Notes: generated by a model not told the origin, from the letters alone. DNA of 64,000 bases from Terrimonas_A sp051954695 (GCA_051954695.1 JBQCHL010000009.1:62001-126000), one strand, 5' to 3'; counted from the stretch's first letter, positions 33,553-43,651 are shown. Made by a program: numbers and translations.

Positions 33553-34947
33553 TTATGGATTGTATCCTGGATTTTGAACAATTACTTTGCGGGAAGCATC
33601 CACTTCACGTTGCGGAATAGGGAAAACCATTCTATCCGCATCATACGCAAACCCGTTAGCGCTTTTCTTGAGGCGTTTCAGGTCTGCCGCTCCCTGGCCT
33701 TCATGTGCCAGTTCCAATTTCCTTTCCAGGAGAATTGTATTGAGATCAACCGAAACATAAGGAAGCAATGCAGCATGCCTGGTCCTGATCTCATTCACAT
33801 CAGCCAGCGGTGTGGCACCGACAGTAGTCCCAAGCCTGAAATTTGACTCTGCCCGGGTAAGATACATTTCAGCCAGGCGGATCATAGTAACTGCACAATT
33901 AACATATTTCCATTTACCGCTCCGGGTCATGGTATTAGCTCCGCCAAGGTTGTTACCGGTGCCTTTATAAAAGAGGTCTTTCCTTGCATCACCAGCGGGA
34001 TAGAGATCAAGATGTTTCTGTTCGATGCTTACATCACCAGAGCGGGCTCCGTAGTATGTGATGGACCAATAAATGAACATGTCGTTGCCTCCATCCTGGG
34101 CAGATACAACAGTTCTGAAAATAGATTCAGGCAGGGAGCTTTCGGGATCATCCTTTGCTATTTTTCCTGCGTTGAATGCTTTGGCATAAGGCACGGCAAG
34201 TGCAAAACCACCATCATAGTTGATAGCCCGGTTTGCCGCATCCCTTGCACCGGGATAATCGGCCATTTGCAGATATACTCTTGAGAGCATAGCTGCAGCA
34301 GCTACTTTTTGTGCATACACGCCGTTTTCGGCAGGCAAAAGGTTCTCTGCTTCTTTGAGATCAGAAAGGACTTGTGCATAGGTCGCTTCTACCGAACTGC
34401 GGGCAACATAAGAAGATTGATCTATTCCACGTGTTGGTGTAAGTACGATAGGAACTCCGGGATTTGAAGTAACATTTCCCGCGCTATAGGGCTTACTGAA
34501 AAGTTTGACAAGTTCAAAATACATTGCGCCTCTAAGGAACAACGCTTCGCCCTTTACTCTATCCCTGTCTGCTTCCACCACTACATCCAGCGCACTGAGG
34601 ATATTATTGGTAATGTTGATCAGATTATAGGCTCTCAACCAGGTGGCTGTGATAAAACTGTTGGTGGCGGTCATAGCTTTATCAGCTACCTCTTTCGGCT
34701 GATTGTATGTTCCACGCCATCTTATCTCATCGTCAGCAGCAAGAAGTTCGGAGAACAATTGGAGGTCTCCTCCATAAAGATCAGTGCTTGCCATAACATC
34801 ATAAGCTCCGTTCAAAACTTTTTTAACCTTTTCATCCGAATTGAGCACGATCCCTTCTTCCACGTTCTGTTCAGGCAGGACGTCAAGATCCTTGCCACAG
34901 GAAAGCAGGGTCATTGACAATGCTGCGATTAATATGTATGATTTCAT
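33553..34947 (-). CDS. susD: SusD/RagB family nutrient-binding lipoprotein
   Basis: The surface lid of a SusCD uptake complex. Lipoprotein signal with lipobox LLSC (Cys17). The family signature is in place: ALDVVVEADRDRVKGEALFLRGAMYFELVKLF at about residues 118-150 (TPR-like region), then YAQVLSDLKEAENLLP, and the C-terminal RSGKWKYVNCAVTMIRLAEMYLTRAESNFRLG. The protein is 464 residues, a normal length. Its start is 30 bases from the end of the SusC gene, so they form one unit. Confidence 0.93.
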   Translation of the reverse strand: MKSYILIAALSMTLLSCGKDLDVLPEQNVEEGIVLNSDEKVKKVLNGAYDVMASTDLYGGDLQLFSELLAADDEIRWRGTYNQPKEVADKAMTATNSFITATWLRAYNLINITNNILSALDVVVEADRDRVKGEALFLRGAMYFELVKLFSKPYSAGNVTSNPGVPIVLTPTRGIDQSSYVARSSVEATYAQVLSDLKEAENLLPAENGVYAQKVAAAAMLSRVYLQMADYPGARDAANRAINYDGGFALAVPYAKAFNAGKIAKDDPESSLPESIFRTVVSAQDGGNDMFIYWSITYYGARSGDVSIEQKHLDLYPAGDARKDLFYKGTGNNLGGANTMTRSGKWKYVNCAVTMIRLAEMYLTRAESNFRLGTTVGATPLADVNEIRTRHAALLPYVSVDLNTILLERKLELAHEGQGAADLKRLKKSANGFAYDADRMVFPIPQREVDASRKVIVQNPGYNP

Positions 34948-34977
34948 ATAAAACAGGTTTCTTTTGATAAAATTTGT

Positions 34978-37900
34978 TTAGAATCCAATGTTGATACCGA
35001 AAGTGATTGATTTGATCTGCGGCGCAGCATAGAAATCGCCACCCTGGTTACGATTGCCTGCCCTGTAATCAGTATTTACTTCAGGATCCCATCCTGTATA
35101 CTTTGTTATGGTAGCGAGGTTAACGCCAGTAAGGTATAACCTTGCTGAATTCAACTTCAGTTTTCTCACCACAGATGCAGGAAGATTATAACCCAGGGTT
35201 ACATTTTTCAATCTCACATAAGATCCGTTTTGCGTGTACCGGCTCGATGCCTTCACGCCATTGCTATAATAAAAACGGGCTTGCGGCACATCAGTGATAT
35301 CACCAGGCTTTTGCCAGCGTCTCAACTGATCGGCTGTTTGGTTATCCCACCAATCGGCACCGGTAGACATAAAACCACCTGCACCATTCTGTATCTGGTT
35401 ACCGAAAACGCCCTGGAAAAGGAAGCTCAGTTCAATTCCTTTATAGCTTATTGTATTGTTCAAACCACCGATCCAGTCAGGATTAGGGTTGCCTACGATG
35501 AAATTGCCGGCATCATTGTATTCATTGGTAGTCGTTTTTCCATCGGCCAGGTACCACAATGCATCACCATTTTGCGGATCCACACCTGCATATTTCGGAC
35601 CGTAGAAAATACCGATCGCTTCACCCACGATAAGAGAGTTCAGGTAGCGTCCGTCATTGCCGGGGATCAGTGTTTGATCTCCATCCAGCTTAGTGATCTT
35701 GTTCTGATTGAAAGAAGCATTAAAGCTGGTGTTCCATTTAAAATCACGGCTGTTGATATTGGTTGTGTTCAGCACAAATTCAAAACCTTTATTCTGCATG
35801 GTCCCAATATTCACTGTTTGAGTAGAAAAGCCGCTTGTTCCGGGAACAGGGACATTATAGATCAGGTCGCGCGTATTTCTTACATAATAATCTATTTCAC
35901 CACTGATCCGGTTGTTGAACAAACCGAAGTCAACACCGATATCAACCTGCTCAGATTTTTCCCATTTCAATTCAGGGTTGGCCAGTTGAGTAGGAATAAG
36001 CGCAGAAGTAACATTATATTTTGAAGCGCCCCACAACCCCAGTTGTGAGAAGTTTCCAAACCCTTCGGCATTACCGGTAATGCCCCAGCTACCTCTTAAT
36101 TTGAGGAAGCTGATAAGTTGGGATTTTGAAAGAAAATCTTCTTCACTCAATACCCAGCCTGCAGACACGGCAGGGAAGAAACCATACCTGTTCTGTTTAC
36201 CAAAACGGGATGATCCATCTATCCTTCCGCTTACAGACAGCAGGTATCTGTTATTATACTTATAGTTGGTGCGAAGGAAATAGGAAAGGAAAGAAGAAGC
36301 TGTAACAGATGATGAACCACCTATGATCTGACCGGCACTGGCAAGGCGGGAAAGCTCATCAACCGGAAAGTCCTGGCCTTCAACAGAAACAGCTTCGCTT
36401 TCATATTTCTGATACGACATACCCAGGGTAGCGTCTATATCATGCCGTTCTTTTAAATTGACATGATAGTTGAAATAGTTATTAAGGTTATAGTTTACTG
36501 ATTTGTACCAGTCTGAACTGCCATATCCATTGATGCCCGAACCTGCCAGCGATGTGGGACCACCATAATAATCATCTGTCTGGTTCTGGATATCCAGGCC
36601 AAGTTCTGTTCTGAAATTAAATCCGTTCAGTATTTTATAATTCAGGAAAATATTGCTCAGGTTACGGAAAGCGATAGAAGAACGTTTAACGCTTTTCAAC
36701 TCTTCCAGGCCATTGTAGTAAGTTGTTACAGGGTCATTATACAAATTACCGTCGAGGTCCCAGATAGGAGTGATAGGTGCAAGTGCCACCAACTGCAATG
36801 GGGTCTGGAATGCATTATCAGCTCCCACACGGTTAGCGTATGTGCGGCTCAGACCCATATTCATTCCTAAACGCAGGCGATCGCTGGCATCATGCTCGAG
36901 ATTAAGGCGACCCGACATGCGCTGGAATTTATTACCGATCAGAATACCATCCTGATCGCTGTAACTGCCACTGGCATAGAACCTTGTTTTTTCACCACCG
37001 CCCTGCGCACTGATATCAATGATCTTTGTCCGGGCATTATCATTATAAGCAGCTTTCTCCCAGTTGGTATTTATTTCATTTTTTCTCCAGTCAGCATAAC
37101 CGGATAGTGATGTCAGCTTATCTTCTACATACTCCAACCATGAATTGGAATACTGGGAGGGATCAAGCGGATCAATACCATCAATTATATCGCTATTGAT
37201 CGCCGCTTCGCGGATAAGCTCCACATACTGTGTAGCATTCAGGAATTTCCGGTGATGAGTAGGTTTATTGAAGCCATATTGCGCGTTTACATTCACTGCT
37301 GTTTTTCCTGATCTTCCTTTCTTTGTGGTAATGATCACTACTCCATTGGCAGCACGTGAACCATAGATGGCAGCAGCAGAAGCATCTTTCAGGATATCAA
37401 ATGTTTCAACATCATTGAAATTGATATCTGCCAGGGGATTGATACCAACACCTCCTTCACTGATAGGAACACCATCTACTACATATAAAGGGGAATTGGA
37501 GGCGCTGAGAGAACCCGCACCCCGGATCCTTACTTTCACACCTTCACCAACTTTACCATTGTTTGCTTCCACAAACACGCCGGCAGCACGGCCCTGTAAA
37601 GCCTGTGTAAATTGAACAACAGGAGTATTGGCGATCTCTGAACCTTTCACACGGGCTATGTTACCCGTCAGGTCCTTCTTGATCTTTGTGCCAAAACCAA
37701 CTACCACCACTTCATCCAGGCTCCTGGAAGCTCCTGCATTTAATGTGACATTAAGAATGGAAGACTTCGCCTGCAGTTCCTGTTCTTCAAAGCCCAGGGA
37801 TGTAAAAACAAGAATAGATGAATTAGCAGGAATGCTTATGGAGTAAGTTCCGTCGGTGCCGGTAACTGTACCGGTCCTGGACCCTTTCACTACTACTGAC

Positions 37901-38022
37901 GCACCGGCTAAGGGGGTGCCGTTTGCATCGGTTACTTTACCAGTAACGGTTTTTGCCTGCGACCAGGCCAGTTGGCAGCAAAACAGTATTGCTACCAAAA
38001 ACAGCAGTTTTGGCTTTCTCAT
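34978..38022 (-). CDS. susC: SusC/RagA family TonB-linked outer-membrane transporter
   Basis: A TonB-dependent transporter that imports substrate held by SusD. Seen: signal peptide (about 1-21), a carboxypeptidase-regulatory-like domain (about 24-95: VTGKVTDANGTPLAGASVVV), the TonB-box/plug region (VVVGFGTKIKKDLTG, then LQGRAAGVFVEANNGKVGEG and RGAGSLSASNSPLYVVDGVP), and a long barrel to the end (PQIKSITFGINIGF). Length 1014 is typical. No regulator or glycan-cleaving enzyme is adjacent; the neighbour is an M14 carboxypeptidase. Confidence 0.95.
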   Translation of the reverse strand: MRKPKLLFLVAILFCCQLAWSQAKTVTGKVTDANGTPLAGASVVVKGSRTGTVTGTDGTYSISIPANSSILVFTSLGFEEQELQAKSSILNVTLNAGASRSLDEVVVVGFGTKIKKDLTGNIARVKGSEIANTPVVQFTQALQGRAAGVFVEANNGKVGEGVKVRIRGAGSLSASNSPLYVVDGVPISEGGVGINPLADINFNDVETFDILKDASAAAIYGSRAANGVVIITTKKGRSGKTAVNVNAQYGFNKPTHHRKFLNATQYVELIREAAINSDIIDGIDPLDPSQYSNSWLEYVEDKLTSLSGYADWRKNEINTNWEKAAYNDNARTKIIDISAQGGGEKTRFYASGSYSDQDGILIGNKFQRMSGRLNLEHDASDRLRLGMNMGLSRTYANRVGADNAFQTPLQLVALAPITPIWDLDGNLYNDPVTTYYNGLEELKSVKRSSIAFRNLSNIFLNYKILNGFNFRTELGLDIQNQTDDYYGGPTSLAGSGINGYGSSDWYKSVNYNLNNYFNYHVNLKERHDIDATLGMSYQKYESEAVSVEGQDFPVDELSRLASAGQIIGGSSSVTASSFLSYFLRTNYKYNNRYLLSVSGRIDGSSRFGKQNRYGFFPAVSAGWVLSEEDFLSKSQLISFLKLRGSWGITGNAEGFGNFSQLGLWGASKYNVTSALIPTQLANPELKWEKSEQVDIGVDFGLFNNRISGEIDYYVRNTRDLIYNVPVPGTSGFSTQTVNIGTMQNKGFEFVLNTTNINSRDFKWNTSFNASFNQNKITKLDGDQTLIPGNDGRYLNSLIVGEAIGIFYGPKYAGVDPQNGDALWYLADGKTTTNEYNDAGNFIVGNPNPDWIGGLNNTISYKGIELSFLFQGVFGNQIQNGAGGFMSTGADWWDNQTADQLRRWQKPGDITDVPQARFYYSNGVKASSRYTQNGSYVRLKNVTLGYNLPASVVRKLKLNSARLYLTGVNLATITKYTGWDPEVNTDYRAGNRNQGGDFYAAPQIKSITFGINIGF

Positions 38023-38123
38023 GTGCAGTTTGGTTTAGTTTGATATTAAATATATGATCTTTTTGCGATCCTTTAACATATCTATAACAATTATGCCAAT
38101 TTCTTAGAATCAATCAAATAGAA

Positions 38124-38151
38124 AAGCCGCTCTCCAGGTGAAAAGCGGCTT
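38124..38151 (-). terminator. Terminator after the YugP-type protease gene
   Basis: Stem AAGCCGCT (38124-38131) with AGCGGCTT (38144-38151), 12-base loop, 22 bases past the protease stop at 38174, with T-rich sequence on the minus side. Confidence 0.65.
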
Positions 38152-38173
38152 GAAAAATATATTATAGATATTT

Positions 38174-38866
38174 CTAATTTCTATCTCTGCTACCCATATA
38201 GATCATTATGTACTGTATGAGGGTAACCACAGCGGCTAAAGCAGCTACTACATAAGTGGTGGCAGCCCATTTCAATGCGTCTTTGGCCTGCGGATATTCC
38301 TGGTTGTTGGTCACATTGGTGTGATTGAGCCAGGCCAGGGCCCGGTTGCTGGCATCAAATTCAACCGGCAGGGTGATCAATGTAAATAAAACGGTGACCG
38401 ACATCAATATGATACCTACCAGTAAAACGGTGGAATTACCGGAAGCAGCCATGATCACTCCGATAAGCAAAACCCAATTTACCAGGCTGGAGCTGATTTG
38501 TACGGCAGGGACCATCTTACTCCTGAAATTGAGCCACTGATAAGCTGTTGCATGCTGTACGGCATGTCCGCATTCATGGGCTGCCACAGCAGCAGCGGCC
38601 ACGCTGGTACCGTTATATACTTCGGGGCTCAGGTTCACGGTCTTATTAGCTGGATTGTAATGGTCTGATAAAAACCCTTCTACGGAGGTCACTTTTACAT
38701 CATAAATCCCGTTTTCGCGGAGCATTTTTTCGGCGATCTCCCGGCCAGACAGGCCGGACGAAAGCGGCACTTTACTATACTTCGTAAACTTGTTTTTCAG
38801 TATCATCGAAACAAGCATACTGATGCCTAAAAAAATTAGCGAAACGATCAAAATTCCTGGTGTCAT
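38174..38866 (-). CDS. YugP-type membrane zinc metallopeptidase
   Basis: A 230-residue inner-membrane protease of the YugP/Zn-peptidase 2 family. N-terminal helix (residues 4-24), then the zinc site H97-E98-C99-G100-H101 in AAAAVAAHECGHAVQHA, and three C-terminal helices (about 112-145, 150-165 and 205-225). In other bacteria the family is linked to membrane protein quality control, but its substrate is not known. It is alone in its unit and divergent from radA. Confidence 0.88.
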   Translation of the reverse strand: MTPGILIVSLIFLGISMLVSMILKNKFTKYSKVPLSSGLSGREIAEKMLRENGIYDVKVTSVEGFLSDHYNPANKTVNLSPEVYNGTSVAAAAVAAHECGHAVQHATAYQWLNFRSKMVPAVQISSSLVNWVLLIGVIMAASGNSTVLLVGIILMSVTVLFTLITLPVEFDASNRALAWLNHTNVTNNQEYPQAKDALKWAATTYVVAALAAVVTLIQYIMIYMGSRDRN

Positions 38867-39117
38867 GCTGGTTAATTTTTTTTAATTTTCTACTATTTAT
38901 ATAACAAACTTGCGACCAGTTGGATCAGCCTGCTTAATTCAGCCTTTTTGTCATCTTAAAGATTTTTTGAGGCTTCTGCTGCCGCTTTATGGCCTTTTTT
39001 GAATTTATTCACAATTATATAATAATCAACAAATTAAACGATTTTTTTTGAAAAAGAAAAACGCGACTGACAGCCTTTTATAAGCCCCTCAAGTTATTCA
39101 CAGCAGCAAAATTTTAT

Positions 39118-39204
39118 TTTGAAATGTTAGCCAGAATTGTAACTTAGCAATAGAATTTAATGGGTTAGTAAGTAAGGGGGTCAGTCACCAGATTGGCCCC
39201 TTTT
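39118..39204 (+). ncRNA. Candidate small RNA A
   Basis: In a 466-base gap without a gene, TTTG (39118-39121) and TAACTTAG (39140-39147) stand 18 bases apart, close to the Bacteroidota promoter consensus. A start near 39154 would give an RNA of about 50 bases ending in a terminator: 39174-39179 pairs with 39197-39202, followed by four T. The stretch 39160-39174 is perfectly complementary to 62265-62279 in candidate small RNA B. It contains no ORF. The rest of the gap (38867-39117 and 39205-39332) shows only A/T-rich sequence and the likely radA promoter. Confidence 0.4.
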
Positions 39205-39332
39205 ACATTCTGATAACTGAAGTTTTTCTCCCTCATTTTTTCCCGTCTTTTTCTGCGCTGAAAATTTTTTTTATCACAGTTTTCTGTTCAATAACTCCTT
39301 ATTCAATACTGCTTCTATTTTACCTTTAGCGC

Positions 39333-40736
39333 ATGAGTAAAGTTAAAACAGCTTTCTTCTGCCAAAACTGCGGATATGAAAGTGTTAAATGGGTTGGTCA
39401 ATGCCCTTCTTGCGGTCAATGGAATACGTTTGTCGAAGAATTAATACAAAAAGATGTTAAGAGCAACAACAGTTGGAAAGATTTCCAGGACGAAAAAAGA
39501 ACACAGAAAACAATTGCCCTGCATGAAATAAAAAGCACAGAAGAAAAAAGATTACTGACACCTGATGCAGAATTGAACAGAGTGCTTGGCGGTGGCATTG
39601 TTCCCGGAAGTATCGTCTTAATTGCCGGTGAACCAGGCATTGGTAAATCGACACTCTTTCTTCAGATCGGTTTATCGCTGGCAAACAGCACGGTACTTTA
39701 TATAAGCGGAGAGGAAAGCGAACAGCAGATCAAAATGCGCGCAGACCGTATTGCACTGGATGCAAATGCACGCAGTAAAGAAAATTTCTTTCTTCTTACA
39801 GAAACATCCACCCAGGTCATTTTCCAGGAAATAAAAAAACTGAAACCGCAACTGGTAGTGGTTGATTCTGTGCAAACATTACAAACTCCTTTTATTGATT
39901 CTTCACCCGGCAGCGTATCACAGATAAGAGAATGTACAGCCGAATTGCAACGCTTTGCCAAAGAAACCAATACACCTGTTTTTCTTATCGGGCATATAAC
40001 CAAGGACGGAAGCATTGCCGGTCCGAAAATACTGGAGCATATCGTGGATACAGTTCTCCAGTTCGAAGGCGACCGTCATTATGCTTACCGCATACTGCGC
40101 ACGTTGAAGAACCGCTTTGGCAGCACATCCGAACTGGGCATTTATGAAATGACAGACGGAGGCATGCGGGCAGTGACCAATCCCAGCGAGATCCTCATCA
40201 CCCAAAAAGAAGATCAGTTGAGCGGTATCGCCATTGCGGCTACTATTGAAGGTATGCGGCCTTTGTTGATAGAAGTGCAGGCACTTGTTACTCAATCTGT
40301 CTATGGCACCCCCCAGCGGACTGTCAGCGGCTTTGATCTCCGCCGTCTCCAGCTATTGCTTGCAGTGCTGGAAAAAAGAGGCGGCTTTCATTTCGGCGTA
40401 AAGGATGTTTTCCTGAATATCGCCGGTGGGTTAAAAGTGGAAGACCCTTCTATTGATCTCGCCGTGCTATGTGCTTTATTATCTTCATATGAAGATGTGC
40501 CTTTGCCTCAGCATATCTGCTTTGCAGGTGAAGTAGGTTTAAGCGGTGAGATCAGGGCGGTGAACAGGATAGAGCAACGGATAGCGGAAGCAGAAAAGCT
40601 GGGATTTGAAAAGATCATCGTATCAAAATACAACCAGGCATTCCGCCAGGGAAATCAAAAAGTGGCAAAACAGAAATTCAATATTGATATTATCCCGATG
40701 GGGAGGGTGGAAGAAGTGTATCAATACTTGTTTTAG
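39333..40736 (+). CDS. radA: DNA repair protein RadA
   Basis: A branch-migration ATPase in recombination. The N-terminal zinc finger has C10, C13, C24 and C27 (CQNCGYESVKWVGQCPSCGQ), the Walker A is GEPGIGKST at 99-107, the RadA-specific motif KNRFG is at 259-263, and the C-terminal Lon-like domain ends with GLSGEIRAVNRIEQR. Length 467 is normal. A near-consensus -7 box (TACCTTTA, 39321-39328) lies 5 bases before the start codon, so the mRNA has a very short leader or a nearby alternative promoter is used. Confidence 0.96.
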   Translation: MSKVKTAFFCQNCGYESVKWVGQCPSCGQWNTFVEELIQKDVKSNNSWKDFQDEKRTQKTIALHEIKSTEEKRLLTPDAELNRVLGGGIVPGSIVLIAGEPGIGKSTLFLQIGLSLANSTVLYISGEESEQQIKMRADRIALDANARSKENFFLLTETSTQVIFQEIKKLKPQLVVVDSVQTLQTPFIDSSPGSVSQIRECTAELQRFAKETNTPVFLIGHITKDGSIAGPKILEHIVDTVLQFEGDRHYAYRILRTLKNRFGSTSELGIYEMTDGGMRAVTNPSEILITQKEDQLSGIAIAATIEGMRPLLIEVQALVTQSVYGTPQRTVSGFDLRRLQLLLAVLEKRGGFHFGVKDVFLNIAGGLKVEDPSIDLAVLCALLSSYEDVPLPQHICFAGEVGLSGEIRAVNRIEQRIAEAEKLGFEKIIVSKYNQAFRQGNQKVAKQKFNIDIIPMGRVEEVYQYLF

Positions 40737-40786
40737 ATAATGAACGGTCAACGTTCACTATTCTAAATCTCAACCTAATAGCTATC

Positions 40787-41485
40787 ATGATCAGCTTCCG
40801 GGAAATATCTGATTCCCTTCTTCATCTTTTCTTTCCGCATATCTGCAGCGGTTGTGGCAGCGATATGCTTAATAAAGAATCCAATCTCTGCATGCGTTGC
40901 ATTGAAAGGTTGCCGGCAACGGGTTTTGAAATTCAGGCAGAGAATCCGGTAGAGAAAAAGTTTTGGGGAAGAATGCCCCTGCAATATGGCATGGCACAAT
41001 ATTATTTCACGCCGCAATCGCTGCTGCAGCATCTTATGCATTAGCTCAAATACAAAGGGCAGAAAGAATTGGGATTACAGCTTGGTCGGCTTATGGGCGA
41101 TTCACTCAGAGCCGCCAACTGGTCGTTTATTGACGCTCTCATCCCTCTACCACTCTTCGCTGATAAAGAAAGGCAACGGGGTTATAACCAGGCAGCGATC
41201 TTGTGTGAAGGGATGGCAGAAAAATTGCAATTGCCAGTTATTTATGATGCCGTGGTCCGCCCTGCATTTACTGAAACCCAGACCCGCAAAAACAGGATCG
41301 AGCGATGGCAAAATATGGAAGGCCGTTTTGAACTTGCCAAACCGCATCTTGTACAGCATAAACACCTGTTGTTGGTCGACGATGTGATCACTACCGGCGC
41401 CACACTTGAGGCCTGTGGCACAGAACTGTTAAAAGGGCATGATGTGCAGTTGAGCATTGCATCGCTTTCCTATGCAAGGAGATAA
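40787..41485 (+). pseudogene. comF: comF, interrupted by an in-frame amber codon
   Basis: ComF is needed for DNA uptake in transformable bacteria. The reading frame is open except for one TAG at 41042-41044. The first part (85 residues) has the zinc-finger-like CSGCGSDM...CMRC; the second (146 residues) is the phosphoribosyltransferase fold, with LIPLPLFADKERQRGYNQA and the PRPP loop LLVDDVITTGAT. Across the stop the reading is LQHLMH-stop-LKYKGQKEL, where homologs usually have Gln. One C-to-T change (CAG to TAG) explains it. The C-terminal part could restart inside at the ATG at 41093 or by rare read-through. A sequencing error is possible. Confidence 0.82.
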
Positions 41486-41517
41486 AGAAGAAAAAAGAAT
41501 AGCTTAGATTTGGGGCA

Positions 41518-42936
41518 ATGAAACGCCCCTTATCTTTTACCTTTCCATCACCTTTCTTTTTTTCCTTATTCCTCTTTGTGCTGGCATCACTATTACTTTT
41601 TGCCTGCAAAAAAGATAGCTTTATTACTTCCCGCGATGCCAGGATCTCTATAACCATTGACACACTGAAATATGATACAGTGTTCACCAGACTCGGCTCT
41701 GTAACACAGTCTTTCAAGATCATCAACGAGAATAATCAAAAACTACGATTGTCATCCGTTAAGCTGATGGGCGGCAATTCTTCTGCATATAAGATCAATA
41801 TTGATGGCGTAGCTACTGAAGAAGCAAAGGATGTGGAACTGGAAGCCAATGATAGTGTATATGTTTTTGTGCAGGTGACCGTTGATCCCAATAGTGAAAA
41901 CCTGCCTTTTGTTATCCGCGACAGCATACAGGTGGCCTACAATGGGAATACACGGCTTGTGCAACTGGAAGCCTGGGGACAGAACGCGCATTTCTTTCGC
42001 GATAAACATATAACCACGGATGAAACATGGGCAAATGATCTTCCTTACGTTGTTCAGGGATTTTTATTTATCGAAGCAGGTAAAAAACTCACGATTGAAA
42101 AGGGGTGCCGTATTTATCTGCATGCTGATGCACCAGTGGTAGTTGATGGTACGCTTATAATAAATGGAGAAAAAGATACAGCAGACCGGGTTTATTTCAC
42201 AGGTGACAGACTGGATGAGCCTTATAAGGACTTTCCTGCTGCGTGGCCAGGAATTTATTTCAGCCCCTTAAGTAAAGACAATGTTTTCCAGTATGCCGTT
42301 ATTAAAAACGCATATCAGGCACTTTCACTGGAAGCCCCATCTTCTAATGCCAATCCGAAATTGTTATTGAAAGAATGCGTGATCGACAATGCTTATGATG
42401 CAGGGATACTGGCACTTAACTCAAGCATTGCGGCGGAAAACTGCCTTATCAGTAATTGCGGAAAGAATATTTCGATAACGGGTGGAGGCGATTACCAGTT
42501 TACACACTGTACGGCTGTCACTTATTCGAATGCTTACATTGATCATAAAAACCCGGTCCTGTTTTTATCCAATGAGGCAAATGCCGGTACGGGCTCATTA
42601 CAGGCGGTTTTCCGGAATTGCATTTTTTGGGGTGAGGGAGGTCTGGTGGATGACGAGGTGGTGGTCAGCCGTTCAGGCGCGAACCCCTTCTCAGTTAATT
42701 TCGATTATAACCTTTGGAAAGTGAAGACTATTCCGGCGAATGTAATTGTTAATCATATTATTAATGGCCAACCGCCTTTATTTGACAGTATAAATGTGGG
42801 CAACCGGTATTTTAATTTCAGGCTGAAAGAATTTTCTCCGGCCATAGATGCCGGAACGCCCAGTTCAGTACTGATCGACCTTGATGGAAAAAGCAGGCCG
42901 GCAGGCCTTCCTGACCTGGGTTGCTTCGAAAAATAG
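41518..42936 (+). CDS. Exported lipoprotein with right-handed beta-helix-like repeats
   Basis: A 472-residue protein with a lipoprotein signal (lipobox LFAC, Cys30, then KKD). An Ig-like segment follows (about 40-140: SITIDTLKYDTVFTRLGSVT, KLRLSSVKL). The middle (about 165-370) has short beta-rungs of the pectate-lyase type (VVDGTLIINGEKD, YAVIKNAYQALSLEA, ECVIDNAYDAGILALNSS). The end SPAIDAGTPSSVLIDLDG...RPAGLPDLGCFE is the 'choice-of-anchor Q' type C-terminus. Function unknown. It begins 32 bases after the comF stop on the same strand. Confidence 0.82.
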   Translation: MKRPLSFTFPSPFFFSLFLFVLASLLLFACKKDSFITSRDARISITIDTLKYDTVFTRLGSVTQSFKIINENNQKLRLSSVKLMGGNSSAYKINIDGVATEEAKDVELEANDSVYVFVQVTVDPNSENLPFVIRDSIQVAYNGNTRLVQLEAWGQNAHFFRDKHITTDETWANDLPYVVQGFLFIEAGKKLTIEKGCRIYLHADAPVVVDGTLIINGEKDTADRVYFTGDRLDEPYKDFPAAWPGIYFSPLSKDNVFQYAVIKNAYQALSLEAPSSNANPKLLLKECVIDNAYDAGILALNSSIAAENCLISNCGKNISITGGGDYQFTHCTAVTYSNAYIDHKNPVLFLSNEANAGTGSLQAVFRNCIFWGEGGLVDDEVVVSRSGANPFSVNFDYNLWKVKTIPANVIVNHIINGQPPLFDSINVGNRYFNFRLKEFSPAIDAGTPSSVLIDLDGKSRPAGLPDLGCFEK

Positions 42937-43002
42937 TAGTGATCATTTTTTGGGAGTATTCGTAACTTTAGTTTCCTAATTATTCAACTCTAACTCACAA
43001 TC

Positions 43003-43521
43003 ATGAAAACCTTTTTGTTCACACTCCTGCTTTCCATTACACTGGCCGGCAGCCCGATCTACGATTTTAAGGCGCCTGGTCTTGATGGAAAAACAATTGA
43101 TTTCTCTTCTTTCAAAGGCAAAAAAATACTGATCGTTAACACAGCTTCCAAATGCGGACTCACACCTCAGTATGACGAACTGGAAAAACTCTATGAAGAA
43201 CACAAAGACAAACTTGTGATCGTAGGTTTTCCTGCAAACAATTTTGCGCAACAAGAGCCTGGCACCAACCAGGAGATTGCTGAATTCTGCAAAAAGAATT
43301 ATGGTGTCACATTCCCTGTTGCAGAAAAAGTATCTGTAAAAGGCGATGATATTGCACCGATATTCAAATACCTGGTAGATGAGGCGGCTAAAAAAGGAAT
43401 TAAGGATCCGATTACCTGGAATTTCACTAAGTTCCTGGTGGACGAGAAAGGCGAGCTGATAACAGTATTTAGTCCTAAAACTAAGCCTTTAAGTGAGGAG
43501 GTGTTAAAGTATCTTAATTAA
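43003..43521 (+). CDS. Glutathione peroxidase family protein, exported
   Basis: A thiol peroxidase of the GPx family, probably thioredoxin-linked. The 172 residues include a short signal peptide (1-16, ending LAG). The catalytic Cys is C51 in NTASKCGLTPQY, the conserved Gln is in GFPANNFAQQEPGTN, and Trp/Asn are in ITWNFTKFLVD, so the triad looks complete. It is a cysteine enzyme, not a selenoprotein. Periplasmic location is inferred from the signal peptide. Confidence 0.92.
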   Translation: MKTFLFTLLLSITLAGSPIYDFKAPGLDGKTIDFSSFKGKKILIVNTASKCGLTPQYDELEKLYEEHKDKLVIVGFPANNFAQQEPGTNQEIAEFCKKNYGVTFPVAEKVSVKGDDIAPIFKYLVDEAAKKGIKDPITWNFTKFLVDEKGELITVFSPKTKPLSEEVLKYLN

Positions 43522-43651
43522 GTGCGGAAGCTCTTCTTAAGAAAACATAATCTGTAAAAGCTACAAAGGATGATATGCAGGGGACGGGATCAAAGTCTCA
43601 TGGATATCATTCTTTATTTTATAAGGGTCCCGATGACCCTTTTCTTTTCAA

